DNA of 64,000 nucleotides. It comes from JBJMQS01 sp045802605. GTDB taxonomy: Bacteria; Planctomycetota; Planctomycetia; Gemmatales; Gemmataceae. A model generated the notes under the pieces. It was not told where the DNA came from. It did not search any database and saw nothing but the letters and a program-made list of their open reading frames with translations. Each line of letters starts with the position of its first letter. The stretch's first letter is position 1. Location: NCBI GenBank assembly GCA_045802605.1, contig JBJMQS010000019.1, forward strand, positions 124,001-188,000, read 5' to 3'. Both the position numbers and the translations under genes were made by a program. Shown here in pieces: positions 43,830 to 52,135 of this stretch.

Positions 43830-45596
43830 TCACGCAATAATATCCCCGGCCGTCACTCGCGCCACCTCGTCCACTGTCGTCTGACCCGACAACACTTTTT
43901 TCCAACCGTCTTGTCGCAGCGTCAGCATCCCGGCTTTCATCGCTTCGTGGCGAATGACGCCGGCGTTAACACGGTTCACGATCAACTCGCGGATCGTGTC
44001 GGTGTTCACCATTAGCTCGTGAATGCCGGTCCGGCCACGATAGCCGCTTTGCCTGCAAGCTCGACAGCCTTTGCCGCGATAAAGCGTCGGAGCGGGGCCG
44101 CTGCGATCCAGCGATCGCTTCACCGGCACCGAAGCGATGCCAGGGACCAGATAAGCCTCGGCTTCGGCACCGACTGGGAAATCGATCGGCAACTCTTCGA
44201 CGTGCGGCGTGAATGACTCCTTGCACTCTTCGCAAATCGTCCGCACCAGGCGCTGAGCCATCACGCCTTCGACCGTGCTGGCGACCAAAAACGGCTCGAC
44301 ACCCATATCAATAAGCCGAGTTACCGCACTGGGCGCGTCATTGGTATGCAGCGTGCTGAACACCATGTGGCCCGTGAGCGATGACTGAATCGCCGCCTCG
44401 GCCGTTTCCAGATCGCGCATTTCGCCGATGAGAATCACGTCGGGATCGTGGCGTAAAATACTCCGCAGGGCGGTCGCGAATGTGAGTCCGATCTTCGAAT
44501 GCACCTGAATCTGGCTAATACCTGGCTGCTGATATTCGACGGGGTCCTCGACCGTGATGATCTTCGTGACTTCGTCTTTGATCTCGTTGAGGGCGGAGTA
44601 TAGCGTCGTCGTCTTGCCGGAACCAGTTGGGCCCGTGACGAGCAAGATACCGTGTGGCCGGTCGATGAGTTGCTTGAATGTCGAATAGATGTGCGGCAAC
44701 ATTCCGACGTTGGCCAGGTTGAAGACCATCCGGCCTTTGTCGAGCAGACGCAACACGAGTCCTTCGCCGTGGGTCATCGGGATGATCGAAACGCGGACGT
44801 CGATCTCGCGGCCCTGCACTCGCATCTTGATGCGCCCGTCCTGAGGCAACCGCTTCTCAGCGATATTGAGCCGGGACATGATCTTGATGCGGCTGATGAT
44901 CGCGTTCTGGAAGCGAGTGATTTCTGGCGGCAGCTTTTGCGTTTGCAGCAAACCGTCGATGCGGTAACGGATGCGAAGTGTCTTTTCCTCCGGCTCGATG
45001 TGGATGTCGCTTGCCCGTTCGTTGGCCGCCTCGACTAGGATTTCATTCACCAGCTTGACGACGGAAGCTTCTTGGGCTTGCTTCGCCAGCTCCGAATCAT
45101 CCGCTTCGATGTCTTCGAGGAGTTCCACCGAATCGGCGGCGCGTTCTTGCACCAGTGCTGAGACCGTATCACCGCCGACGCCGAAGTGGGTTTTGATAAG
45201 CCGGCTAATTTCCCGCGGGCTGGCGATGACCGGCTGCACATTCAGACCGGTGATCGATTGCAACTCGTCGAGGGCGTAAACATCGTAAGGGTTGCCGGTC
45301 GCTACCACGAGCGTGCCGTTGTTCCGGCTGATCGGCATGAGATTGCGACGGTGCACCAGCCGCAAGGGGACTGCCTGGATCGATTCCGGCTCGACCTTAA
45401 TCTGGGTGAGATCGACCAAATCGAGGCCGAACTCTTCAGCGAGCTCGCGCAGAACGTCGTCTTCTTTTGCGTACCCCTGCTCGATGAGCAGCTCGTGTAA
45501 TGGCCGGTCCGGCGCGTTAGCAGCCGCGACCTCGACCCGCGGCAGGTCGGCCTCTTTGAGCTGGCCCTTAGCGGCCAATCGGTGAGCAAGGGTCAT
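43830..45596 (-). CDS. gspE: GspE/PilB-type secretion ATPase
   Basis: Cytoplasmic hexameric ATPase driving pseudopilus assembly. The 588 residues have an N1E/MshEN domain (LADLPRVEVAAANAPDRPLHELLIEQGYAKEDDVLRELAEEFG), then the N2E region (ERASDIHIEPEEKTLRIRYRIDGLLQ) and the catalytic domain. Walker A GPTGSGKTTTLYSALN is near residue 325, the Asp box is IITVEDPVEYQQPGISQIQVH, Walker B is DPDVILIGEMRDLETAEAAI and the His box follows (TGHMVFSTLHTNDAPSAVTRL). A tetracysteine zinc knuckle is visible (CEEC and CRAC). It lies some 2.6 kb upstream of gspF, separated by the methyltransferase and the membrane-protein gene. Confidence 0.96.
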   Translation of the reverse strand: MTLAHRLAAKGQLKEADLPRVEVAAANAPDRPLHELLIEQGYAKEDDVLRELAEEFGLDLVDLTQIKVEPESIQAVPLRLVHRRNLMPISRNNGTLVVATGNPYDVYALDELQSITGLNVQPVIASPREISRLIKTHFGVGGDTVSALVQERAADSVELLEDIEADDSELAKQAQEASVVKLVNEILVEAANERASDIHIEPEEKTLRIRYRIDGLLQTQKLPPEITRFQNAIISRIKIMSRLNIAEKRLPQDGRIKMRVQGREIDVRVSIIPMTHGEGLVLRLLDKGRMVFNLANVGMLPHIYSTFKQLIDRPHGILLVTGPTGSGKTTTLYSALNEIKDEVTKIITVEDPVEYQQPGISQIQVHSKIGLTFATALRSILRHDPDVILIGEMRDLETAEAAIQSSLTGHMVFSTLHTNDAPSAVTRLIDMGVEPFLVASTVEGVMAQRLVRTICEECKESFTPHVEELPIDFPVGAEAEAYLVPGIASVPVKRSLDRSGPAPTLYRGKGCRACRQSGYRGRTGIHELMVNTDTIRELIVNRVNAGVIRHEAMKAGMLTLRQDGWKKVLSGQTTVDEVARVTAGDIIA

Positions 45597-45731
45597 TCGG
45601 TAAGCGGCCTCGACAAACTGTTGATGTCCTAAGTGTACCCCACTGACTTAACCCCGGAAGGCCGTTCGGTGGTCGTCGAGGGCAAATGACCTTCCATCAG
45701 GACGCTAACTCTTCGGGCGCTGGGACATTGC

Positions 45732-45842
45732 CTATTTTTCTTTCCGCCTGGCCGTACTCAAGCTGCGGAGTTTGTGCTTTCGCCCTTTTCGGCGGCGTTT
45801 CGCGGCGGTGCGCTGAGCTTTCGGTCGAGTCTGAATTCCCAT
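45732..45842 (-). CDS. 36-aa highly basic small protein, coupled to ilvC
   Basis: A 37-codon frame whose ATG overlaps the ilvC stop codon (TAATG) on the minus strand. The product has 17 lysine or arginine residues plus one histidine in 36, beginning MGIQTRPKAQRTAAKRRR, and no acidic residue except one near the end. Such a composition suggests nucleic-acid or ribosome association. It is too short for composition-based gene finders, but the overlap and the absence of stops argue for translation. No family was recognised. Confidence 0.5.
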   Translation of the reverse strand: MGIQTRPKAQRTAAKRRRKGRKHKLRSLSTARRKEK

Positions 45843-46900
45843 TAATCGATCTCCTTGTCGGTTTTCTTCGGTCGGAGGTCCCGGATCACTTTGCCCGCCA
45901 GCCACATTTCGCTGTCGGCGATGGCCTTCAGCTCGGAGGCGAGTTGATCACGATAGTCACCCCGGCTATTTGCTTCCAGTGTTCGACGCGTTTCGGTGCC
46001 ATTGGCCACGTTCTTGAAAAGCTGCTCGAAGACGGGTTTGACGGCATCGTGGAACTTTGTGAACCAGTCCAGCGCTCCGCGCTGCGCGGTCGTCGAGCAA
46101 TTGGCGTACATCCAGTCCATACCCTTCTCGCCGATGAGCGGGTAGAGCGATTGCGTTGCCTCCTCGACGGTTTCGTTGAATGCCTCGGTGGGCGAATAGC
46201 CATTGGCGCGCAGCACCTCGTATTGTGCCAACCACAAGCCATAGATCGCACCCAAGAGTGAGCCCCGTTCGCCGAACAGGTCACTATTCGTTTCTCGCGC
46301 AAACGTGGTTTCGAACAAGGTCCCGGAACCGATGGCGACGCACAAGGCCAAGGCGCGTTCGCGTGCATGGCCACTAGCGTCCTGGGCCACGGCGTAACTC
46401 GCACCGACCCATTGGCCCTCGAGAAAAAGCCGCCGCAACGTGGTGCCCGAACCCTTGGGCGCGACCATGATCACATCGATACCCGGTGGCGGGACGACAC
46501 CGGTCTGATTGGCGTAAACGATCGAGAACCCATGGGCGAAGACGAGCGTCTTGCCGGGTGCCAGCAATGGCTTAAGTGTGGGCCAAAACTCTTTTTGCCC
46601 CGCATCGGACAATAGGTAAAAGACAATTGTCCCGCGCCGGGCAGCTTCGGAGATCGGGAATAAAGTTTGGCCGGGCACCCAGCCGTCGGCGACTGCCCGG
46701 TCCCAACTGGGCCCTTCGCGCAGGCCGACGATCACATTCAATCCGGAGTCGCGGAGATTCAACGATTGGCCACGACCCTGGGAGCCGTAGCCGAGAATTG
46801 TGAGCGTGTCGCCGCCAAGAATGGAGCGGATTTTCTCGGGAGGATAGTCGGAGCGTTCGACAACGGTTTCCGAGTGGGTTCCGACTTGAATTTGCCGCAT
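45842..46900 (-). CDS. ilvC: Ketol-acid reductoisomerase (NADP+)
   Basis: Second step of branched-chain amino-acid synthesis, converting acetohydroxy acids to dihydroxy acids. The 352-residue length fits class I. The Rossmann part is TILGYGSQGRGQSLNLRDSGLNVIVGLREG, in which GRGQSLN replaces the more common GHAHALN. The cofactor loop has EGPSWDRAVADGW; VIMVAPKGSGTTLRRLFLEG and the C-terminal metal site FGERGSLLGAIYGLWLAQYEVLRANGYSPTEAFNETVEEATQSL are conserved. It lies 8 bp after an 87-aa gene and overlaps the 36-aa basic ORF. No acetolactate synthase gene is nearby. Confidence 0.95.
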   Translation of the reverse strand: MRQIQVGTHSETVVERSDYPPEKIRSILGGDTLTILGYGSQGRGQSLNLRDSGLNVIVGLREGPSWDRAVADGWVPGQTLFPISEAARRGTIVFYLLSDAGQKEFWPTLKPLLAPGKTLVFAHGFSIVYANQTGVVPPPGIDVIMVAPKGSGTTLRRLFLEGQWVGASYAVAQDASGHARERALALCVAIGSGTLFETTFARETNSDLFGERGSLLGAIYGLWLAQYEVLRANGYSPTEAFNETVEEATQSLYPLIGEKGMDWMYANCSTTAQRGALDWFTKFHDAVKPVFEQLFKNVANGTETRRTLEANSRGDYRDQLASELKAIADSEMWLAGKVIRDLRPKKTDKEID

Positions 46901-46908
46901 TCAGGTAC

Positions 46909-47172
46909 TCACTCGTCCACAACATCTTCCATCCGCGAGACCGCCACCACATCCGTCAGCGCCACGAGCACCCGCCGGCGATTCCGCTTGATTCCCGTCG
47001 CGCAGGACTCAGCGACGTAAAGCTCTCGGGAGGTATCCGTGTCGCGAAGATCATGCAGGTCCGCATTGCGGATATCCAGGTAGCTCGGGCCAACTTCCGC
47101 CAGATTGCCCAAGCAAACGTAGGCACTTCGCAGGTCGATTACCACGTTTTGACCAACGAATTCGTCAAGCAT
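46909..47172 (-). CDS. 87-aa hypothetical protein upstream of ilvC
   Basis: A compact 87-residue protein, starting MLDEFVGQNVVIDLRSAYVC, continuing with LGNLAEVGPSYLDIRNADLHDLRDTD and VLVALTDVVAVSRMEDVVDE. The alternation of hydrophobic residues over the first 30 and last 20 positions suggests a small beta barrel of Sm/LSm-like size, but that is only a fold guess. It is 8 bp upstream of ilvC on the same strand, which suggests a two- or three-gene operon. The frame stays open far upstream, but there it is only the shadow of rnd, so the ATG at 47172 is chosen. Confidence 0.7.
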   Translation of the reverse strand: MLDEFVGQNVVIDLRSAYVCLGNLAEVGPSYLDIRNADLHDLRDTDTSRELYVAESCATGIKRNRRRVLVALTDVVAVSRMEDVVDE

Positions 47173-47244
47173 AGTGTCAGGCTCCCACGCCGGGCCGGGG
47201 AAGGTCTGTATCATCCTAGCAGGCGGCCCGCGGCAGGCAGCAGG

Positions 47245-48438
47245 ATGGCCATGGCAGAGCTTCCCGAAATCGTCGTGACCCGGCCGGAAGAATTGGCCGA
47301 GTGCTGCGCGCATCTGGCGTCTCAGCCGGTCTTCGGCTTCGACACTGAGTTCATCGGCGAATCGTCGTATCACCCCCGGCTTTGCCTCGTGCAAGTGGCA
47401 ACGCCCGAACACCTTTACCTTCTCGATCCACTCGCCCTGCCGTCGCTGGAACCATTCTGGGAACTGGTTGCGAATCCCAAATATACCTGTGTGGTTCATG
47501 CGGGCCGTGAAGAAATTCGCATGTGCCGGCAATGTTACGGCAAAGCGCCGGGCAACACGTTCGACCTCCAGGTCGCGGCTGGATTGCTCGGGGCCGGTTA
47601 TCCCTCCGGCCATGCGACGCTCGTGCAACAGTTCTTGCGGGTCCGTCTGGACAAAGGCGAGACACTGACTGACTGGGCCCGCCGACCGCTGACATCGCAT
47701 CAAGTGCGCTACGCATATGACGATGTGCGATATTTGCTCCCGCTCTACGAGCGCATTCATGGCCGGCTTGCGGAATTGGGACGGCTCGATTGGGCCGCTG
47801 AAGAATTTCACGCGATGGAGCGGCGCTGGCTCGCGGAAGACCCAGACCTCGAACCCTGGCGCCGTTTGCGCGGCCTCGGCGGGCTTGATCGCAAGCGCCT
47901 CGCCGTTGTCCGCGAAGTCTATGCGTGGCGCGAAGGGCTTGCATCTCGTCTCAATCGGCCCGCTCGATTTTTGCTTCGGGATGATCTGGTTGTGGAAGTC
48001 GCCAAGCGCATGCCCAAGAGCGAACGCGATTTAGCGGTGCTCCGCGGCTTACCCAAACGCGACCACGCGGATCTCTTGGCGGCGGTCGCCAAAGGCGTGG
48101 CCACCGATCCGGACACTCACCCGATTGCAGTCGAGCGCGACAACGATCCACCGCAAGTCGCACTGGTCACCAATTTGCTTCAGGCCGTCTTGGGTGCATT
48201 CTGCGCAAAAGAGAAACTGACTCCAGCACTGGTCGCCACCACTTCCGATCTGAAGCAATTGGTGCGGGCAATGGTTATGGAGCAGCCACCGCCGGAAGAT
48301 TCGAATCTCAATCGTGGCTGGCGCTCCGAATTTGTATTGCCGGTCTTGTTGGAAGTGCTCGAAGGTCGCCGCGGTGTCCGTGTGGGCGATTTGCGCACCG
48401 CGACGCCCTTCGTGATTGAGCAAACTAAAGACGGTTAG
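47245..48438 (+). CDS. rnd: Ribonuclease D
   Basis: 3'-5' exoribonuclease of the DEDDy group. The ATG at 47245 (a second one is at 47251) follows the sequence gcagcagg. Exo I is FGFDTEFIGESSYHPRLCLVQVA, Exo II is CVVHAGREEIRMC and Exo III is VRYAYDDVRYLLPLYERI. An HRDC-type domain follows (YAWREGLASRLNRPARFLLRDDLVVEVAKRMPKSERDLAVLRGL). The C-terminal 100 residues are less conserved. The 397-residue length is normal. It is divergent from the ilvC operon, with 72 bp between start codons. Confidence 0.95.
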   Translation: MAMAELPEIVVTRPEELAECCAHLASQPVFGFDTEFIGESSYHPRLCLVQVATPEHLYLLDPLALPSLEPFWELVANPKYTCVVHAGREEIRMCRQCYGKAPGNTFDLQVAAGLLGAGYPSGHATLVQQFLRVRLDKGETLTDWARRPLTSHQVRYAYDDVRYLLPLYERIHGRLAELGRLDWAAEEFHAMERRWLAEDPDLEPWRRLRGLGGLDRKRLAVVREVYAWREGLASRLNRPARFLLRDDLVVEVAKRMPKSERDLAVLRGLPKRDHADLLAAVAKGVATDPDTHPIAVERDNDPPQVALVTNLLQAVLGAFCAKEKLTPALVATTSDLKQLVRAMVMEQPPPEDSNLNRGWRSEFVLPVLLEVLEGRRGVRVGDLRTATPFVIEQTKDG

Positions 48439-48498
48439 TCGCAAACAGGTGCGATCAGACCCCGCGGCTCACCTTGTTTGGCTTGGCAAATTCTGCTG

Positions 48499-49500
48499 CT
48501 AATAATCCCCGTTAACGATCTCACCACCGTTGCGAGTGCCCAGGGCACGCCATGTGTCTCGGTTCATACCCGGGAAAATCGGTCGAACATTGCCATCCAT
48601 GAACAACACGTTGACCACTCCGCTGGTGTGATAGCTGCGCGAGGTCATGGCTGCATATGAGATCGCCGTGGCCGACGATCCGTCGCGGCTGGAGACAAAA
48701 TCCACATCGTAGTCAGTGCCACCACTTGTGTATTTGACATTAGTCCCAGGCGGCACGACAAACGTCACGCCGTTGTGGAAGGTCTGCCCTTCAGTCCAAC
48801 CGGTGTGAGCCGATACGGCTTTGAGCGATCCACCCAGAGCAACGATTCCCGCGGCATCAGCCGGCGGCGTCGAACTCGGCGAGCCGCCGAGTAAATAATC
48901 GCCATAGGCACGCACCTCGGCGTACGCCACGGTCGTACTCATGCCATCGATAAAGTCGCGCGGCGCATTGCCAGGCCGTTTTGGATTCGTCAATACGATC
49001 GCGCCATTTCCCCCGATACCTTTATTCGGATCCCAAACCAACCAAGTGCCTTCGTTGGCGGCGTAGTTCAGAGGGTAGCGGGTAATCGTCTGACTGCCTG
49101 TCGGTGGCTTCGCGACATCGTTCAATTCACTGGGGCAAACGTAAATCGCGATTCGTTGCGAAGTGATTGCGTTTTGGGTGTTCGCGGCGGCATTGAGATC
49201 CACCAACTGATACAGATTGGCTTGCTCAATGAACGGCAATATTCTTGCGAGCGCCGAATAGGAATCGGCCTGCGTCGCTTTAGCCGGATAAACTCCATTG
49301 GGAGGGAAGGAGCCTGTGGTTTGGTTGAAGTTGTGAAGTGCGACGCCGATCTGTTTCAAGTTGTTAGCACATTTCGTGCGGTTGGCTGATTCACGGACCT
49401 TTTGCACCGCCGGCAAGAGCAAGCCGATGAGCACAGCGATGATCGCCATGACGACCAAGAGCTCAATCAACGTAAACGCGTGACGGCGGTGTTGCGACAT
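48499..49500 (-). CDS. DUF1559 prepilin-type domain protein
   Basis: A 333-residue member of the DUF1559 family, which is greatly expanded in Planctomycetota. The ATG at 49500 gives the leader MSQHRRHAFTLIELLVVMAIIAVLIGLLLPAVQKVRESANRTKCANNLKQIGVALHNF, with alanine before the prepilin cleavage site. The C-terminus carries the H-x9-DG feature (SYHTSGVVNVLFMDGNVRPIFPGM). Products are thought to be pseudopilin-like or surface filament proteins. It is the only DUF1559 gene here and is not in the gsp operon, but it could be a client of that machinery. Confidence 0.95.
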   Translation of the reverse strand: MSQHRRHAFTLIELLVVMAIIAVLIGLLLPAVQKVRESANRTKCANNLKQIGVALHNFNQTTGSFPPNGVYPAKATQADSYSALARILPFIEQANLYQLVDLNAAANTQNAITSQRIAIYVCPSELNDVAKPPTGSQTITRYPLNYAANEGTWLVWDPNKGIGGNGAIVLTNPKRPGNAPRDFIDGMSTTVAYAEVRAYGDYLLGGSPSSTPPADAAGIVALGGSLKAVSAHTGWTEGQTFHNGVTFVVPPGTNVKYTSGGTDYDVDFVSSRDGSSATAISYAAMTSRSYHTSGVVNVLFMDGNVRPIFPGMNRDTWRALGTRNGGEIVNGDY

Positions 49501-49644
49501 TGAATAACTCGATTTATGGGACAAAAGAGCCGGGACCTTCCCGGGCGAGGTCAATTATAGCCTGACCAGCGACTTTTTGGTTAGGCAAAAGTGTGAGAGT
49601 CGAAAATTCAGTTTCGGGTTATGAGTACGCAGCGCTTCAGTTCG

Positions 49645-50064
49645 TTACGAGGTCGGCGGTGACTCGATCGATCGGCCCTTATTGCGGAATTGGTCGGCCT
49701 GATTAAGCAGTTCATCGGCACGCGGTTGGGCCTTGGGCAACAGTTGATACGGCTTGGGCCGGCGGACGTCCTCGATCTTGCCCGGCCAAACGTTCTCACT
49801 CAGAAAATCAATTGGATACCACTGATACCAAGGCGGCCGGAAGCACTCCTCCACCTGCAGCGTTTCGTACCCATCTTTAATGAGAGTGAGCTGATACTTG
49901 CCGTAATACAGGAAGTGCCCATCGACGGGAGTCGCTCCGAGCGGCTGGCCATTGACCAAAACCATGGCACCCGGCGGGTGGGACTCAATGACATAGCGCC
50001 GCTCGACGCAGCCCGCGGAGAGTGCGACCATCAGACCCAAAATCCAGGATAAGCGCCCGCGCAT
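49645..50064 (-). CDS. PEGA-domain lipoprotein
   Basis: A 139-residue protein from the ATG at 50064. It begins MRGRLSWILGLMVALSAGC, a lipoprotein signal with cysteine at residue 19, followed by a PEGA domain (YVIESHPPGAMVLVNGQPLGATPVDGHFLYYGKYQLTLIKDGYETLQ). A short region with ECFRPPWYQWYPIDFLSENVWPGKIEDVRRPKPYQLLP follows and ends in a polar tail. PEGA domains are found in surface-layer associated proteins; the precise role is unknown. A 90-bp gap separates it from the upstream DUF1559 gene and 138 bp from the divergent dehydrogenase gene. Confidence 0.85.
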   Translation of the reverse strand: MRGRLSWILGLMVALSAGCVERRYVIESHPPGAMVLVNGQPLGATPVDGHFLYYGKYQLTLIKDGYETLQVEECFRPPWYQWYPIDFLSENVWPGKIEDVRRPKPYQLLPKAQPRADELLNQADQFRNKGRSIESPPTS

Positions 50065-50202
50065 TTCTTCCTCATCGTGCAACCGGCCAGCCAATAGCCT
50101 CTGGGCCGATTTCGGTCAAGACAGTTCCACATCCCGTTGGCATCTTATTTGAAGCCAAAACCCAATCGCCTACACTGACATCTCGCCGGCGGGAGCTTCA
50201 TC

Positions 50203-52131
50203 ATGTGCCGATTGCAGCGCAAATCCAGGCCGCGGCTCGAGTCATTGGAAGCTCGGCTGGCCCCCGCGACACTGATCGCCGGCTTCACCCAGACCACACT
50301 ACCCGGCACAATTTCCAACGGCACGGCGATGGAGTTCTCGCCGACGGATTTGCTCTTTGTTTTGGAGCAAGGTGGAACGTGCAAGGTGTACGCTTGTAGC
50401 GGTTCGACATGGGTCCTGCAGCAAAGTAACTTTTTCGCCGATCAATTGCTCAGCGTCAATTCCTCCGGCGAGCGCGGCCTGCTCGGCGTCGCCTTCGATC
50501 CCAACTATGCCAGCAATCATTTCGTGTACTTCTACCACACGACCTCCACGACGCCGATTCACAACCGTGTGATTCGCGTGACCGCCAATGCCGCCGGCGA
50601 CAAGGCGTTGGCCGGCACGCAGGTGACATTGCTCGATCTCGATAACCTTTCGTCGGCGACGAATCACAATGGCGGCTCCATACATTTCGGCGTCGACGGC
50701 AAGCTCTACATCGCCGTCGGCGAAAATGCGAACGGGGCCAACTCCCAATCATCCGCCAACTTGCTCGGCAAGATGTTGCGGATGAATCCGGATGGCTCGA
50801 TCCCCACAGACAATCCGTTTTACAACACGTTCACGGGCCAAAACCGTTTGATCTGGGCGATGGGCCTGCGCAATCCATTCACGTTCACGTTTCGACCGAA
50901 CACCAGCCAGATGTACATCAACGACGTCGGCGAAGTGACGTGGGAAGAGATCAACGTGGGTGCGGCCGGCGCCAACTATGGCTGGAATACCACGGAAGGC
51001 GCGTTCAATCAGGCGTCGTTTCCCCAATTCACCGAGCCGCTCCTCTATTACAACCACTCCAACGCCACCGCGAACTCGACCGGCAGCAATTACACAGGTT
51101 CGGCCATCACTGGCGGCGCGTTTTACAATCCGACCAACTACAAATATCCGCAAGCCTACGTCGGCGACTATTTCTACGCGGACTACGTGAGTTCGTGGAT
51201 TAAGCGCTATGACATCGCCACCAATACCGTCACAGACTTCGCAACCTCGGCCGGCAGCGTCGTCGATTTGAAAGTAGGCACGGACGGAGCTTTGTATTTC
51301 CTTGCCCGCGGCTCCAGCATCGTCGGCTTCGCCACCTACACCGGAACTGCACCGCCCTATGTGGTGACTGACCCCGCGAACCAATCGAAAGCCATTGGTC
51401 AGTCCGCGACGTTCACGGTCACCGCCGGCGGGCCCGGCACGCTCAGCTACCAATGGCAACGCAATGGCGTCAATATTACCGGGGCGACATCGTCGAGTTA
51501 CACCATTCCCTCCGTAGCCGCCAGCGACAATAACACCATGTATCGGGTCGTGCTCACGAATGCGTCGGGCTCCGCGATGAGTGCCACGGCTACCCTGAGT
51601 ATTACTGGCCTTCCGGCCCCCGCGCGCGTTTCGAGCGTCGTGGTCAACGGCGGCGGAGCGCAGCGATCAATGATTCGGAACCTCACAGTCAACTTCGATT
51701 CGGTCGTCCATTACATCGGCACGCCCAATGACCCATTCACTTTGGGCGCCGGCGCGGCGACAGTGAGCGGCGGCACCATCGACAACTCGAGCGGCCACAG
51801 TGTCATTAACTTGACATTCACCGGGTCGGGGATGGAAAACAATTCGCTCGCTGACGGCAATTACTTGCTGACCATCTATGGCAACTGGATTCAGGACAAC
51901 GCGAACCGCTATCTCGATGGCAACAATGATGGCATCGCTGGGGGAGATTCCACGACGAGTTTCTTCCGCCTCTTTGGCGATGGCACCGGCGACCATCACG
52001 TGGATCAAGTTGATTATTTGCTGTTCCGCAATGCCATCTCGACGGTGAACGACCAAGTCTTCGACTTCAACAACGACGCTCAGGTGGATCAACTCGATTA
52101 CTTGCGGTTCCGCGACAACCTCGGCATCTGA
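50203..52131 (+). CDS. PQQ-type glucose/sorbosone dehydrogenase-like secreted protein with Ig-like and dockerin-like domains
   Basis: A 642-residue predicted secreted protein. It begins with an arginine-rich tract and the motif RPRLESLEARLAPA at residues 9-22, without a classical signal peptide. Residues 25-380 form a beta-propeller of the GSDH family (GERGLLGVAFDPNYASNHFVYFYHT, SSATNHNGGSIHFGVDGKLYIAVGEN, NRLIWAMGLRNPFTFTF, GGAFYNPTNYKYPQAYVGDYFYADYVSSWI). An Ig-like module is near 400-480 (YQWQRNGVNITGATSSSYTI), then a beta domain. The end is dockerin-like (GDHHVDQVDYLLFRNAISTVND and DFNNDAQVDQLDYLRFRDNLG). Substrate and PQQ dependence are not shown. Confidence 0.88.
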   Translation: MCRLQRKSRPRLESLEARLAPATLIAGFTQTTLPGTISNGTAMEFSPTDLLFVLEQGGTCKVYACSGSTWVLQQSNFFADQLLSVNSSGERGLLGVAFDPNYASNHFVYFYHTTSTTPIHNRVIRVTANAAGDKALAGTQVTLLDLDNLSSATNHNGGSIHFGVDGKLYIAVGENANGANSQSSANLLGKMLRMNPDGSIPTDNPFYNTFTGQNRLIWAMGLRNPFTFTFRPNTSQMYINDVGEVTWEEINVGAAGANYGWNTTEGAFNQASFPQFTEPLLYYNHSNATANSTGSNYTGSAITGGAFYNPTNYKYPQAYVGDYFYADYVSSWIKRYDIATNTVTDFATSAGSVVDLKVGTDGALYFLARGSSIVGFATYTGTAPPYVVTDPANQSKAIGQSATFTVTAGGPGTLSYQWQRNGVNITGATSSSYTIPSVAASDNNTMYRVVLTNASGSAMSATATLSITGLPAPARVSSVVVNGGGAQRSMIRNLTVNFDSVVHYIGTPNDPFTLGAGAATVSGGTIDNSSGHSVINLTFTGSGMENNSLADGNYLLTIYGNWIQDNANRYLDGNNDGIAGGDSTTSFFRLFGDGTGDHHVDQVDYLLFRNAISTVNDQVFDFNNDAQVDQLDYLRFRDNLGI

Positions 52132-52135
52132 GAAC

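Noticed and set aside
47172..47811. Upstream extension of the 87-aa gene to 300 residues
   Set aside because: Beyond 47172 the frame is antisense to rnd, which has all three exonuclease motifs; only the part below 47172 is free of an opposing gene.
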